NCBI GenBank assembly: GCA_018402565.1
Contig: JAGYIQ010000006.1
Location: 62,001 to 126,000 of the forward strand
Origin: Pirellulaceae bacterium
Lineage (GTDB): Bacteria > Planctomycetota > Planctomycetia > Pirellulales > Pirellulaceae
Direction: 5' to 3'
DNA: 64,000 nt
Both the position numbers and the translations under genes were made by a program. This document shows, one piece after another, positions 42,779-52,518 of the stretch. The first letter of the stretch is position 1; each line of letters starts with the position of its first letter. Below the pieces are notes generated by a model. That model had not been told where the DNA came from and did not search any database. It saw only the letters and a list, made by a program, of their open reading frames with translations.

Positions 42779-45700
42779 ATGGTCACCATGTGGCGATGCG
42801 GTAGGTTCGGTGCGGTGGCGGTAACGGTCGTGGGCGTCCTTGCCGCCGCGGGCATCGAACTGCCTGCGGCCCACGCGCAAACTTCGGTACGATCTGCCGT
42901 GCCGTTGCAACGCCTGTCGATCGCCAGCGGCGCGGTGCAAGAGGCCGCCCCCCAATCTGGCTTGCCGCCGGGCGTGACGATGACCGCCGATGGGCAGCTG
43001 ATCGTTGACCCATCGATGGCCACAGCGGTCGACGGAGCGACTGCAGCCGTATTCGATCCAGTCGCCGTCCGGTTGCAACAGTTGATGGCCTTGAATTTCG
43101 ATCGTAGCCCCGCCGCGGTGCTGGCGGCCTGGGCCGCCGAACTGTTGCCACCCGAACCAGAGGCCGAGGCGACCACGGGGGCTGCGGATCCAGGGGCCGT
43201 CGCCGACGGAGCGATTGCTGCCGACGTGGCCACGGGTGCTGCAACGGTCGCCGCTGGTACAGATCCGACCACTGCAGATCCGGCCACTGCAGATCCGGCC
43301 ACTGCGGATCCGACCACTGCGGAAGCGGCGAAGTTGGCAGCGGAGACGGCTGAAAAGACCAAGGCCATCGCCGAGGAAGTGGCCCAGTTCGGACGTCATG
43401 TGACCTTGGGTCGTTGGCCGGCAGTGGCCGAGTATCTGGCGACTTTGCCGGAAGAGCAGAAAAAACAGATTTATGACAAATTGCTGCAGTCCTTGGCAGC
43501 TCCGCCAACTGCGGGAAGGCCGCAACAAGGCAACTTGCCGCCGATCGCCCTGCCCTCTCATAACATGACACCCGGCGACATCCTGGGCTTGGCAGATGCC
43601 AGCCCGGTAGCTTTGGGCGAGACCCAGCTTGGGTTGCTCGGAAGAATACTGGCCGGGACGAATAGCAAGGGCTTCTTGTTGCAGTCGCTGGTCGAACAAC
43701 TGAAGTCGGGCACGCGGTGGTTGGGTGGCGAGGAGACCGAGAAGCGGGAGGCCGCAGCGCTCCTGCTGTTATCGGCCCAACTGCCGGACTTGGCACCCGA
43801 GTTCCTGCCGGCTTGGCCCAATGCAGAGCCTATCTCGGTGCTGGGTCTGAAGCTGTTGGCGAGGTACTTTGATACTAAGTATGCCCAGGATAATCAGCCG
43901 AAGCTGCTGACACAGTCGTGGGATGTTCATCAGCGACTGTTGGACGCGGCGGATTTGAAAGCGGCCGACCGACAAGTGGCGTTGCGCCGCGCTGTTGAGC
44001 TGTCCACACTGATCGAACAGGAACTGGGGCAAGCGTGGTTAGCCGACAGCTTCACGACCAATCGCGAGCGTGGCATCCGGATTCTGTCGCAGCTGGGCGG
44101 CGCTGCCGCGACGGAGATGCCGATGATGATCTCCCAAGCCGCGCGGCGCAAGAGCGTCCTGACGCTGCAAAATACCGCCGCGGAAGCCTTGGTCAAAGTG
44201 GGTGGCGATACGACGCAGCAATGGCAGGAGACCCTGACGTTGCTGGCCGGCCAGTGGTTGAAGGAAGCGGAGATCGCGCATACCTACACCCGCGATGCGC
44301 GTGGGGGTTCCATGATGCAGTACGATCGTTACGGCAACTTCTTTTATTACGACCCCGAGGATGAGCGGTTTGGCAATCGCAACCCCAATCAAGCGGCCCC
44401 CATTCCGGTCCGCGACCTGTTGGATATGCAACCCAGCCCCGCGTGGATCGCCTTGATCCAACGTGAGTTGCAGCCGCGAGTCGCCACGATGTTGGCCCGG
44501 TTGTATCTCAAGATCAACGAAGAGGCCAAGGCATTTCCGCAAATCGAGTTGGTGGCCCAGGACCAACCCGAGGTGGCACGCGACTTGGTGCACGAGTTCC
44601 TGCGGGCGTGGACGGTAAGTCACGACCCAAATTCAGAACGGCGGATGTTCAATCCGTACATGTACATCTACGGCTACAACCAACAGGCGGAAGCCATCCC
44701 TCTGTCTCGCTCGCGGCAACAACGGAATCTGGCTGAGTTGGCTGCTTGGGTCAGCCGAATTCGCTCGCTGCCGATCCCGGCGATCGACGAGACGTTGTTG
44801 GCGCAAGCGTTCACGACCTGCCACAGCAGTGCAGAGGTCTTTCAGGTCGAAGCGTTTGTGGCCGTGTTTGGTCAGATCGATTCGTTGAAGCCGGAGACAG
44901 TGGCCAGTCTAGCGACCACAATGCGTGGGAATCTGGCCAGTGTCTGGCGGCAGGTCCGAGTACAAGAGGCTTTCAACACCAATCGCAAGGAACCCCAACT
45001 CCAGGCGGAGGTGTTGCGCGGGTATCAAGTCGCCTTGACGATCGTAGCTAACGCACGGCAGAAACATGCCACGGATTGGCGACTCCAGTTGGCCGAAGCG
45101 ACGTTGATCTTCGATGAAAACGCCTATCGCCAGGTCGTCCAACCGACCACCGAGTTTGTCGACCGCAGGCAAGCGGCGTTTGAAAAATTTGCGACTGCGG
45201 CCGAGCTGTATCGAGCGGTGGTGCCGGACCTGAAGGCAGCGGAACACTCGACGGATGTATACGATTACTGGTTTTACGCTTCGCTAGGTGCGACGGATTT
45301 GGGCCAAGTCTCGCACGAGAACCAACCGGTCCCCAGCCAGTATCCGTTGATCTTGGCCGCGATCCAGGGTCTGCCGGGTGAAACGGCGGATCAACACATG
45401 GGCAAATTCGCTAACCAGTTGTTCACTCGCATGAGCACCGTTCAGCCACAAGCCAAGTATCGGTTTCTGCACGCTGGCTTTCAGATTGTCGGCGATCATC
45501 CCCGCGCTTGGGAGGCCAAGAAGTCCTTCGAGTACTACAACGATGTCACCGCGGAGATCAAACTGGTGGCTGAAATCGATGGCAGCGATGTTGTCGGACA
45601 CCAGCAACCCTTCGGTGTGGTGTTGAAGTTGGTGCACACGAACGAGATGGAACGTGAGTCGGGCGGGTTCCAAAAATACGTCCAGAATCAAACCCAATCT

Positions 45701-46726
45701 CCCTACGCCTACAACTACGGACGGCCCAACGAAGATTATCGCAACAAGTTTCAGGAAGCCGCGACTAAGGCCCTGAGCGAAAACTTTGAAGTGATCTCGG
45801 TCACGTTTGAGGAACCCAAGAGCATGAAGTCGCGGGCGTCGGTTCGCGAGGGTTGGCGCGAGACGCCGTATGCGTACGTCTTGCTCAAGGCACGAGGGCC
45901 GCAGATCGATCGATTGCCACCGCTGCAACTGAATCTCGACTTTATGGACTCGGCTGGATTTGTCGTGTTGCCGATTGAGTCACCAGCACTGGTGGTGGAT
46001 GCTTCTCCTGCCAAGACATCGCCGCGACCCTACAGCGACTTGGAGTTGGTGCAGACCATCGATGAACGCCAAGCAGCTGACGGAAAATTAATTTTGGAGA
46101 TCCAGGCCAAAGCCAAGGGCTTGGTGCCCAATCTCGAACAGATCTTGGATCTGAAGTTTGATCAACTGGAGGTCACCCGCATGGACGACCAACAGGCGTC
46201 GCCGACGGGCTTTGACGGAGAGGCCGACGGGATCCAGATCACATCGGACCGCAGTTGGTTGGTCGAATTGCAGGCCAAGCCGGGCGCTCGACTGGAGGAG
46301 TTCGCGTTCAGCCAGCCAAAGGTCGCGGACGTTTCGGTACGTTGCCAACAGTATCAAGACGCGGACCTGATCGAGGCGGAACCGATTGTGCGGCTGGGGG
46401 AGGTCTACCAACGCACCAACTGGACGCAGATGCTGCTGCTCGGCGTCCTGGGGCTGGGAGTTGTGGCCATCGCTGTAGGTGGCTGGGTGTTTTCCTCACG
46501 CAGGCCCGAGACCGTCGTGACTCGGGAAATTGAGATGCCAACCGAGATCAATCCGTTCACAGTGTTGGGCGTGCTCCAGAAGGTTCGCGGCGTGCGGAAA
46601 ATGACCGACCAGCAGAAGGAAGAATTGGGACGAGATATTTTGCTGATACAGACAAACTACTTTGGTCGCTCCGGTTCGATGGGCGGATTGGACCTTGCCC
46701 AAATAGTCGGCAAATGGGTGCGTTGA
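42779..46726 (+). CDS. Very large membrane-anchored hypothetical protein ending the MoxR operon
   Basis: About 1,315 residues. A signal peptide (GRFGAVAVTVVGVLAAAGIE) is followed by an Ala/Thr/Asp-rich linker containing DPATADPTTADPATADP-type repeats. A long soluble, mostly helical region (about 200-1050) follows, then a beta-rich region near the C-terminus (LKLVHTNEMERESGGFQKY). One transmembrane helix (MLLLGVLGLGVVAIAVGGWV, about residue 1225) and a short cytoplasmic tail (KMTDQQKEELGRDILLIQ) complete it. It may be the large periplasmic component handled by the MoxR/VWA machine (inference). Not recognised as a known family. Start uncertain: ATG 42779 or 42788. Confidence 0.82.
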   Translation: MVTMWRCGRFGAVAVTVVGVLAAAGIELPAAHAQTSVRSAVPLQRLSIASGAVQEAAPQSGLPPGVTMTADGQLIVDPSMATAVDGATAAVFDPVAVRLQQLMALNFDRSPAAVLAAWAAELLPPEPEAEATTGAADPGAVADGAIAADVATGAATVAAGTDPTTADPATADPATADPTTAEAAKLAAETAEKTKAIAEEVAQFGRHVTLGRWPAVAEYLATLPEEQKKQIYDKLLQSLAAPPTAGRPQQGNLPPIALPSHNMTPGDILGLADASPVALGETQLGLLGRILAGTNSKGFLLQSLVEQLKSGTRWLGGEETEKREAAALLLLSAQLPDLAPEFLPAWPNAEPISVLGLKLLARYFDTKYAQDNQPKLLTQSWDVHQRLLDAADLKAADRQVALRRAVELSTLIEQELGQAWLADSFTTNRERGIRILSQLGGAAATEMPMMISQAARRKSVLTLQNTAAEALVKVGGDTTQQWQETLTLLAGQWLKEAEIAHTYTRDARGGSMMQYDRYGNFFYYDPEDERFGNRNPNQAAPIPVRDLLDMQPSPAWIALIQRELQPRVATMLARLYLKINEEAKAFPQIELVAQDQPEVARDLVHEFLRAWTVSHDPNSERRMFNPYMYIYGYNQQAEAIPLSRSRQQRNLAELAAWVSRIRSLPIPAIDETLLAQAFTTCHSSAEVFQVEAFVAVFGQIDSLKPETVASLATTMRGNLASVWRQVRVQEAFNTNRKEPQLQAEVLRGYQVALTIVANARQKHATDWRLQLAEATLIFDENAYRQVVQPTTEFVDRRQAAFEKFATAAELYRAVVPDLKAAEHSTDVYDYWFYASLGATDLGQVSHENQPVPSQYPLILAAIQGLPGETADQHMGKFANQLFTRMSTVQPQAKYRFLHAGFQIVGDHPRAWEAKKSFEYYNDVTAEIKLVAEIDGSDVVGHQQPFGVVLKLVHTNEMERESGGFQKYVQNQTQSPYAYNYGRPNEDYRNKFQEAATKALSENFEVISVTFEEPKSMKSRASVREGWRETPYAYVLLKARGPQIDRLPPLQLNLDFMDSAGFVVLPIESPALVVDASPAKTSPRPYSDLELVQTIDERQAADGKLILEIQAKAKGLVPNLEQILDLKFDQLEVTRMDDQQASPTGFDGEADGIQITSDRSWLVELQAKPGARLEEFAFSQPKVADVSVRCQQYQDADLIEAEPIVRLGEVYQRTNWTQMLLLGVLGLGVVAIAVGGWVFSSRRPETVVTREIEMPTEINPFTVLGVLQKVRGVRKMTDQQKEELGRDILLIQTNYFGRSGSMGGLDLAQIVGKWVR
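43263..43325 (+). repeat. Tandem 15-bp repeat coding ADPTT/ADPAT
   Basis: Four units of gatccgaccactgca- or gatccggccactgcG-like sequence inside the linker of the 1,315-residue protein. A site for easy length variation. Confidence 0.85.
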
Positions 46727-47222
46727 TCGGTATTTGACTGGACTCGAGTAACCAATGTGCATGAATTAAACGGTACCCTCGACAAGACTCCGCAGCGTGG
46801 GTAGCGGAACGCGTCAAGCGTTTCGCTTGAGTCGCCAGCCGCCCTGTTGTCGCGTTATTTCCTTGACGTGGGCGGCTATTTTGCTTGTTTGTCTGGAAAA
46901 ACGACCCGCCCCCACGAGGTGTCGTCTACCACGAGTATCCCCTGGTCTTGCGCGACTGCTTTACTACGCGAAGCGATTCTCGATTCCATGCAGGAAAATC
47001 GATAAACCTCATCCAGTTCGCTGCACCTTGAATACCCAATTTAATACGTCGAGTTGAGCGGAAAAATTCTGGAAGATTCTAGTTGTTTCTGTGTGTCCGA
47101 CTCGATACAATTCTCTTTTGCAGGGATGCGGTGCCGGCGGACCGAGAGATATTCGAACGTGGGTCGGCGACTTATCTGGGTGTTGATGATCAGACTATTC
47201 GAACCAAAAAAGGAAACAGATC
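46727..47222. other. Intergenic region after the MoxR operon
   Basis: 496 bp with no supported gene. A hairpin at 46804-46826 (GCGGAACGC/GCGTTTCGC, 5-base loop, one G-T pair) lies 77 bp after the operon's stop. No T-run follows, so it is a weak terminator candidate. Confidence 0.5.
46804..46826 (+). terminator. Hairpin downstream of the MoxR operon (weak)
   Basis: Nine-base stem with a 5-base loop, but the following sequence TTGAGTCG is not T-rich. It could be a factor-dependent terminator or an mRNA-stabilising hairpin. Confidence 0.35.
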
Positions 47223-48320
47223 ATGCAGGCTTATCCTTCCACGGAGTTTGAGTTGACGGAAGCTCCGCAAGCCCCACGGGAGCAAGTCCCCGCGGTTCGA
47301 CCGAGCGCCGTCAGTGGCGAATGGTACTCCTTGGACCAGGAGCTGACCGTTTTTGGTCATTGGAATGGCTCGCCGATTTGGGTCCCACCGCGGAATGCCA
47401 GTCCGGAGTTGGCACAGTCGATGTTGGAGCACTCCAGCCCGCGAGATTCGTTTGAGAAACGTTGGCGGGAATTGGCCCAGCGTTGTCGAAAGCAGTTTAC
47501 GCAAGTGCGTGAGATGGACGTCGCTCAAGATTCGATTCGGCTGCCCAAGGGGCGATTGTTTGTAACCGTCACGGAGAAGAAGGATTTTGATACGATTACT
47601 GACAAGGTTCCGGCATGTGTGCAGACGCGATTGGAAGAATTTTTGAATGGGCCCGGTCAGCGTGCGGGCGTCCAGGTCTATTACTTGAAGCCGCTGTGTG
47701 TCGAGGCGGAAGAGCAGTTGATCTTCACCACGGCTCAGGAGTTGCAGGCTGCAATCACTGCGATCCAAGACCAGGTCAAGCGTCATTATAATCGCAAGTT
47801 TGTGCCACATTACATGCAGAAGTTTGTGACGGGGGTTACCGATGGGTGCCTGGCTCTACCGCGACGGGCGCTTAAGCATTGGTGGGAAGCCCAACAACGG
47901 GCGATCGATGTTTACCAGAGCAAGCTGGAATACGAACGTCGCAAAATGGTGATGGAAGCACTCGAGACACGGCGAAAGTGCCGGACTGACGATTGTACCT
48001 TCGATGAGTTCTTATCCGTAACTCATGAGGTGCCTCGTGAGGAAGTTATCTTGCGGTTTGCCGCCGAGCAGGCTTTGACCGCGAGACAGCGGAAAGAGCT
48101 GCTGATGACCGCTGGGCAGGTCTCTTTGCCTTGGTTTATTTCACTCTCGTGCTCCCTGTCTTTGGCGGCATCATTGGCCGCAAAGTTAACGGTCTTGATG
48201 GCACCGCCCGTCATGGTCTGCGACCCAGTGTTTGTGGCTGAACTGCCGGAGGCTCGTGGCCAATTGCTAAAGATTGGGCATTTCGACGAAATCGGCGGCG
48301 TGATGCACGTGGAGATTTAA
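47223..48320 (+). CDS. Hypothetical protein
   Basis: 365 residues, not recognised. An acidic, disordered N-terminus is followed by TVFGHWNGSPIWVPP, then a helical middle (DSFEKRWRELAQRCRKQFTQ, QAAITAIQDQVKRHYNRKF, KSKLEYERRKMVMEALETRR) and one hydrophobic stretch near residue 310 (LPWFISLSCSLSLAASLAAK). The end has LLKIGHFDEIGGVMHVEI. AAAAGGAAA lies upstream of ATG 47223. Cysteines occur in RRKCRTDDC. Looks like a real, possibly membrane-associated protein of unknown function. Confidence 0.75.
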   Translation: MQAYPSTEFELTEAPQAPREQVPAVRPSAVSGEWYSLDQELTVFGHWNGSPIWVPPRNASPELAQSMLEHSSPRDSFEKRWRELAQRCRKQFTQVREMDVAQDSIRLPKGRLFVTVTEKKDFDTITDKVPACVQTRLEEFLNGPGQRAGVQVYYLKPLCVEAEEQLIFTTAQELQAAITAIQDQVKRHYNRKFVPHYMQKFVTGVTDGCLALPRRALKHWWEAQQRAIDVYQSKLEYERRKMVMEALETRRKCRTDDCTFDEFLSVTHEVPREEVILRFAAEQALTARQRKELLMTAGQVSLPWFISLSCSLSLAASLAAKLTVLMAPPVMVCDPVFVAELPEARGQLLKIGHFDEIGGVMHVEI

Positions 48321-48643
48321 GGGGCCTTGCGTTGCGTTCTCCCGACTCCGTTGCGTTCTCCGGACTCCGTTGCGTTCTCCGGACTCCACTGTGACATCGG
48401 CGGGTGAGTTGTCTCGCGACAAAGCGTGTCGTTAGGCAGGACGCCGCTGCGACGTTCACCCACCTGTCCATGAGCCCGAGGGACCTCGGCAAAACTAGCC
48501 ACAACTATTGCGGATCAGCCTTAGTTATTGACTCACTGATCTGGAAAACAAGCTGCTCGTCCGATAGATCGTGCTCAGTCCAACCGCACGAAGCGGGCGA
48601 CTGCCTTTTTTTCGGTGCGTTCAGATCAATGGATGACAAAGGA
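48321..48643. other. Convergent intergenic region with a 19-bp tandem repeat
   Basis: No gene. Three units of GTTGCGTTCTCCGGACTCC at 48331-48387, starting ten bases after the previous stop. The rest shows nothing recognisable. Confidence 0.7.
48331..48387 (+). repeat. Three tandem 19-bp GTTGCGTTCTCCGGACTCC units
   Basis: The first unit differs by one base (CCCGACTCC). No similarity to other repeat families in this window. Confidence 0.9.
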
Positions 48644-49822
48644 CTAAGTCGCAGCGTCACGAGGGGTCTCGACGACATACTTCCAACCGATATCCGCCTT
48701 CGAGACAACATGACAGTTGAGTGCAATGCGCCAGAGGGCTTTGTGGATCGGCGTCGGGTCATACAGGTAAAGATCGGGAAACGCATTCTTCAACGCTTCG
48801 GTCGCGCGCTTCGCGTTGTAATGCGGGATGCGAGCGTCGATGTGATGGGCCACGTGCGTGCTGCCGATACGATGGTGCAAGAAGTCGAACAACGGACCGT
48901 ACGGACGATCGACTGTCATAAACGCGCCCAGGACCCACGACCACTCATCGTTCCCAAAGTGTGGTACGTCGACATCCGTGTGCTGTAGCCAGGTGTATAG
49001 CACTAACCAGAAGTTCACAACCAGGTAGGGCCCGAAATACAGAGCCAATACAGGCATGATCGAGCCCGCTGCATAAGCCCACCATCCGAGGATGCCCAAG
49101 GTAGTGAGCACGCCCAGACTCGAGAGCCAGACCTTCATGCGCCACTTGCCCGGGAACATAGCTGCCGAGAACGGTTTTACGGGCCAGAAGTGATTGGTCA
49201 TACCATACTTTGGGCCGCCTGAGGCTCCGGTCGTTAGATACAGCGGCCAACCAATCAGAAACCGCACTAGCATCATGACAACCGCAAACGCCTCGTCGCC
49301 AAAAAAACGCCGCCACGCGGCCCAAGCTCGGCCAGCGGCCGTGTCACCTCGCACAGGAACAAACGTCTCGCCCTGTTCCAGATGATTTGTTCGCGCGTGG
49401 TGCAAGGCATGACTTCGTTGCCACGAAAAGTAGGGAACCAATAACGCGGAATGGAGCGTGAAGCCAATCGTATCTTGAAGCCAATTATAACGAGTGTAAG
49501 CGTGATGCCCGCACTCGTGGGCGATCACCCAGCAACCAGTCGCGATCGTACCGGTTACAATCGCGTAACCGATCCAGGCCGGCAGCCACACCCAACTCAG
49601 CGGGATGAAACTATACGCCGCGAAACCACAGCCCAGCGTCAACACCAGCGAAGTCAGCATGTACAGCGAAGATTTCACGAGACTGCGTTCGAAGCAGTCT
49701 TTCGGGATAGCCGCCAGTACCTGTCGCTTGGTCGGCAAGGGGATTGCCATTCCAGTTATCTTCGATTTGGTTTGCCAAGTTGTCTCGGCGAACTCAGCAC
49801 TCGTTTCAGTTACGACCGACAA
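48644..49822 (-). CDS. Membrane fatty acid desaturase
   Basis: About 392 residues. Membrane di-iron desaturase of the omega-6/delta-12 acyl-lipid type. Three histidine boxes: HECGHHAY, HALHHARTNH (H-x2-HH pattern) and HVAHHID, with membrane segments around LYMLTSLVLTLGCGFAAYSF, PAWIGYAIVTGTIATGCWVI and PVLALYFGPYLVVNFWLVLY. It introduces double bonds into membrane lipid acyl chains. Start uncertain: TTG 49822 has GGAG six bases upstream and keeps a plausible N-terminus; ATG 49750 (MAIPLPTKR) is the alternative; the frame is open to 49885. Convergent with the 47223 gene, no partner nearby. Confidence 0.9.
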   Translation of the reverse strand: MSVVTETSAEFAETTWQTKSKITGMAIPLPTKRQVLAAIPKDCFERSLVKSSLYMLTSLVLTLGCGFAAYSFIPLSWVWLPAWIGYAIVTGTIATGCWVIAHECGHHAYTRYNWLQDTIGFTLHSALLVPYFSWQRSHALHHARTNHLEQGETFVPVRGDTAAGRAWAAWRRFFGDEAFAVVMMLVRFLIGWPLYLTTGASGGPKYGMTNHFWPVKPFSAAMFPGKWRMKVWLSSLGVLTTLGILGWWAYAAGSIMPVLALYFGPYLVVNFWLVLYTWLQHTDVDVPHFGNDEWSWVLGAFMTVDRPYGPLFDFLHHRIGSTHVAHHIDARIPHYNAKRATEALKNAFPDLYLYDPTPIHKALWRIALNCHVVSKADIGWKYVVETPRDAAT

Positions 49823-50639
49823 AGCCAGCTCCTGGGATTGATAACGGCGACTGGCCCCACAGCCCGCAGCCCACAGTGGCCGCAAGCAAGACCCGACAGA
49901 AAGCCGCTAGAACCTAACAGAAAGCCGCCTCGTTTGGAAGTTGTGAATCGAAGAACGCCAAAAGTCAAGGGTTCATTTCGAGTCGGTTGACAGCCAAAAA
50001 CGGGTCACTTGCGACGCTCGAGGGCGACAATTATCGTGCACAGCTGAACTCGGTTTGCAGCCGGTTGGTTGATGCTGCTCGCTTTGAACAGTTCGAAATG
50101 ATGAAGAATAGGTGTCGGCGACTAACCATTCGGTTCGCGGCAGCCGGTTTCTGGTTGGGTGACCGTTCACGCCCCGTAGGCTGGTGGGGGAGCAATTCCG
50201 GCTAACAGCGAGAACGTTTGCTGGTAAAAGCAACTGGAGATTTCCACACGTTTGCCCTAAAAAACGCCGATTTGCGCTAACGCACCACTAGCCCCGAATT
50301 AAGGTTCCCAACCGTGAACGGTTAACTGGTTGGTTTTCTGCATGCTCATCGTCATGTCCAAGTAGGTCGATGAGACCACTTAGGCTCCCATTGAAACTAC
50401 CTTGGAAACTCGCGGCGAGCCCCCCTAGATCAGCGGCTAATCAGACGCCCAGACGGGCCGCTACGAACCATGCTCCTGGGTAATCGTTCACGCCCCGTAG
50501 GGTGTCGTGGAGCAAGTCGGGCAGCCGGAACGGTCGTTTGCATGTCAAAGCAACGGGAGAATTCCATCCCTCTGCCCCTTGCACGATCCGGCTTGCGGAA
50601 CGCACCGGCGTCTGGAACTACCTCTCCACCGTGAACGGT
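49823..50639. other. Intergenic region with two dispersed repeats
   Basis: No gene supported. A partial member of the GTTCACGCCCCGTAGG family lies at 50160-50240 and a fuller one at 50484-50640. Two ACAGAAAGCCG copies lie near 49900. Confidence 0.65.
50160..50240 (+). repeat. Partial GTTCACGCCCCGTAGG-family repeat
   Basis: tgaccgttcacgccccgtaggctggtgg, then a region parallel to the 50484 copy but much diverged (gagaacgtttgctggtaaaa against gaacggtcgtttgcatgtca). Confidence 0.65.
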
Positions 50640-50640
50640 T
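50484..50640 (+). repeat. Dispersed repeat (GTTCACGCCCCGTAGGGTGTCGTGG family)
   Basis: Best plus-strand copy: cgttcacgccccgtagggtg + tcgtggagcaagtcgggc, then a less conserved part ending GTGAACGGTTACC. It is directly followed by the 79-bp tandem array. Confidence 0.75.
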
Positions 50641-51275
50641 ACCCTCCCGGTGCCCTCCAGCCTTCAGGTCATGATCCGATGGAAATGCTCGGCTCATGCT
50701 TCCCGTCGCACGATGAACAATCCTCCCAGTGCCCTCCAGCTCTCAGATGATGATCCGATGGAAACGCTCGGCTCATGCTTCCTGTCGCACGATTGACAAT
50801 CCTCCCAGTGCCCTCCAGCCCTCAGATGATGATCCGATGGAAACGCTCGGCTCATTCTTCCCGTCGTACGATGAACAATCCTCCCGGTGCCCTCCAGCCC
50901 TCAGATGATGATCCGTTGGAAACGCTCGGCTCATGCTTCCCGTCGCACGATGGACAATCCTCCCGGTGCCCTCCAGCCCTCAGGTGATGAGCCGATGGAA
51001 ACGCTCGGCTCATTCTTCCCGTCGCACGATGAACAATCCTCCCAGTGCCCTCCAGCCCTCAGGTGATGAGCCGATGGAAACGCTCGGCTCATTCTTCCCG
51101 TCGCACGATGAACAATCCTCCCAGTGCCCTCCAGCCCTCAGGTTATGATCCGTTGGAAACGCTCGGCTCATTCGTCCCGTCGCACGATGGACAATCCTCC
51201 CGGCGCCCTCCAGCTCTCAGATGATCATCCGTTGGAAACGCTCGGCTCATTCTTCCCGTCGCACGATGGACGCTG
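50641..51275. repeat. 79-bp tandem array, about eight copies
   Basis: Unit of exactly 79 bp; anchor GATCCGNTGGAAACGCTCGG starts at about 50674, 50752, 50831, 50910, 50989, 51068, 51147 and 51226. Copies differ by a few bases (GATCC/GAGCC, TGCTTCC/TCTTCC). 79 is not a multiple of three, so the frames that stay open here rotate phase and cannot encode a repeated peptide in one register. No direct-repeat/spacer organisation, so it is not a CRISPR array. Confidence 0.92.
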
Positions 51276-51548
51276 GTTGGATTATCGGATTTCGCAAGTT
51301 GACGAGCGAAACCAGTTGAAGTTGCGAGCGGTGGCGATCGATTCCACGGATAACAACCTGTTTGGCATCGAATCACAATTTTCCGGTGACAGCGAATGGT
51401 TGGCCCATCGGATCGGCATCAGTCCCGACACACGAAAAGAGGACAGCGAGTGGTTTGCCTATCGGCTCGGCATCAGTCCCGACACCCAAAAAAGAGGGCA
51501 AAATCCAAAGACCTCATCAAAACAAGCTTGGCTTACCCGTTCCACTGA
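51276..51548 (+). pseudogene. Possible gene remnant with an 18-codon in-frame duplication
   Basis: The frame reads RWLDYRISQVDERNQLKLRA, then two units DSEWLAHRIGISPDTRKE and DSEWFAYRLGISPDTQK coded by 51388-51441 and 51442-51496. Differences between the units are silent or conservative (Leu/Phe, His/Tyr, Ile/Leu), which suggests past coding selection. It has no start of its own: it runs out of the 79-bp array on the left and into the GGTGCCACCC array on the right. No family recognised. Confidence 0.35.
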
Positions 51549-52065
51549 CCGGCGTTGGCACCAATCGGCGCCACCCACCAATACCAATCGGTGCCACCCA
51601 CCAGAACACCAATCGGTGCCACCCACCAGAACACCAATCGGTGCCACCCACCAGAACACCAATCGGTGCCACCCACCGCTCTCTGCCCCGTCCCTGCCCC
51701 GTTTGGTGCCACCCACTGCTCTCTGCCCCGTCCCTGCCCCGTTTGGTGCCACCCACTGCTCTCTGCCCCGTCCCTGCCCCGTTTGGTGCCACCCACTGCT
51801 CTCTGCCCCGTCCCTGCCCCGTTTGGTGCCACCCACTGCTCTCTGCCCCGTCCCTCCCCGTTTGGTGCCACCCACTGCTCTCTGCCCCGTCCCTGCCCCG
51901 TACGGTGCCACCCACTGCTCTCTGCCCCGTCCCTGCCCCGTACGGTGCCACCCACAATTCTCTGCCGTGTCTCTGCCCCAATCGGTGCCACCCACCAATA
52001 TGAGGAGCCAATCGGTGCCACTCACCGTTCTCTGCCGGCTCACTGCCCCCTTTTGGTGCCATCCA
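51549..52065 (+). repeat. Left array of GGTGCCACCC palindromic units
   Basis: About fourteen copies of GGTGCCACCCA or one-base variants. First come ~25-bp units (CAATCGGTGCCACCCACCAGAACAC, in parts), then ~40-bp units in which the motif alternates with CTGCTCTCTGCCCCGTCCCT and GCCCCGTTT. GGTG-C-CACC is a perfect odd palindrome. The same motif occurs in reverse orientation at 54395-54765, on the other side of the transposase gene. Confidence 0.92.
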
Positions 52066-52518
52066 ACTTCATAAGTAGGTCCATCCGGGAGGCTTGCTCG
52101 TCTGTATTCGGCATTTCTCCGAATCCAGGAGAAGGCAACGTTGGCGAACTTGGGGGATTCAATTTCGGGCCGGCTCGACTTGTGGTCGCTCGGTCGGCCA
52201 CACAGGTCTGATCTCTCACGGCGACACTACTTGATAAAATCCGAAAAATTTTCCAGCTGTGACCTGATGTGTCACACCGTCCCCGGAAAATATTACCGAG
52301 GCGGTCAAACTTGCCTGACAGTGGTTCGCGCGGTCCGCTGTCCAGGCCAGCCTTGGTCGCTGTAGGCAATATGGGTTGCCAGCGTTGGCAATCAACTGCG
52401 GCATCCAGAACCTACGACTCCCCCATTCCGCTGCGGATTGAAGGCATGGAGTCGTCTGGACGTCACTCGAAGTTTAGGTTGAATCGAGGTTTTGTTCGTT
52501 GATTTAAGGAAATGCATC

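Noticed and set aside
50641..51275. Possible CRISPR array (79-bp periodicity)
   Set aside because: The whole 79-bp unit is conserved; there are no variable spacers.
51124..52074. A 316-codon plus-strand frame and several long minus-strand frames across the arrays
   Set aside because: They run from the 79-bp array through the GGTGCCACCC array; both periods are not multiples of three and the proteins are pure repeat in every register.
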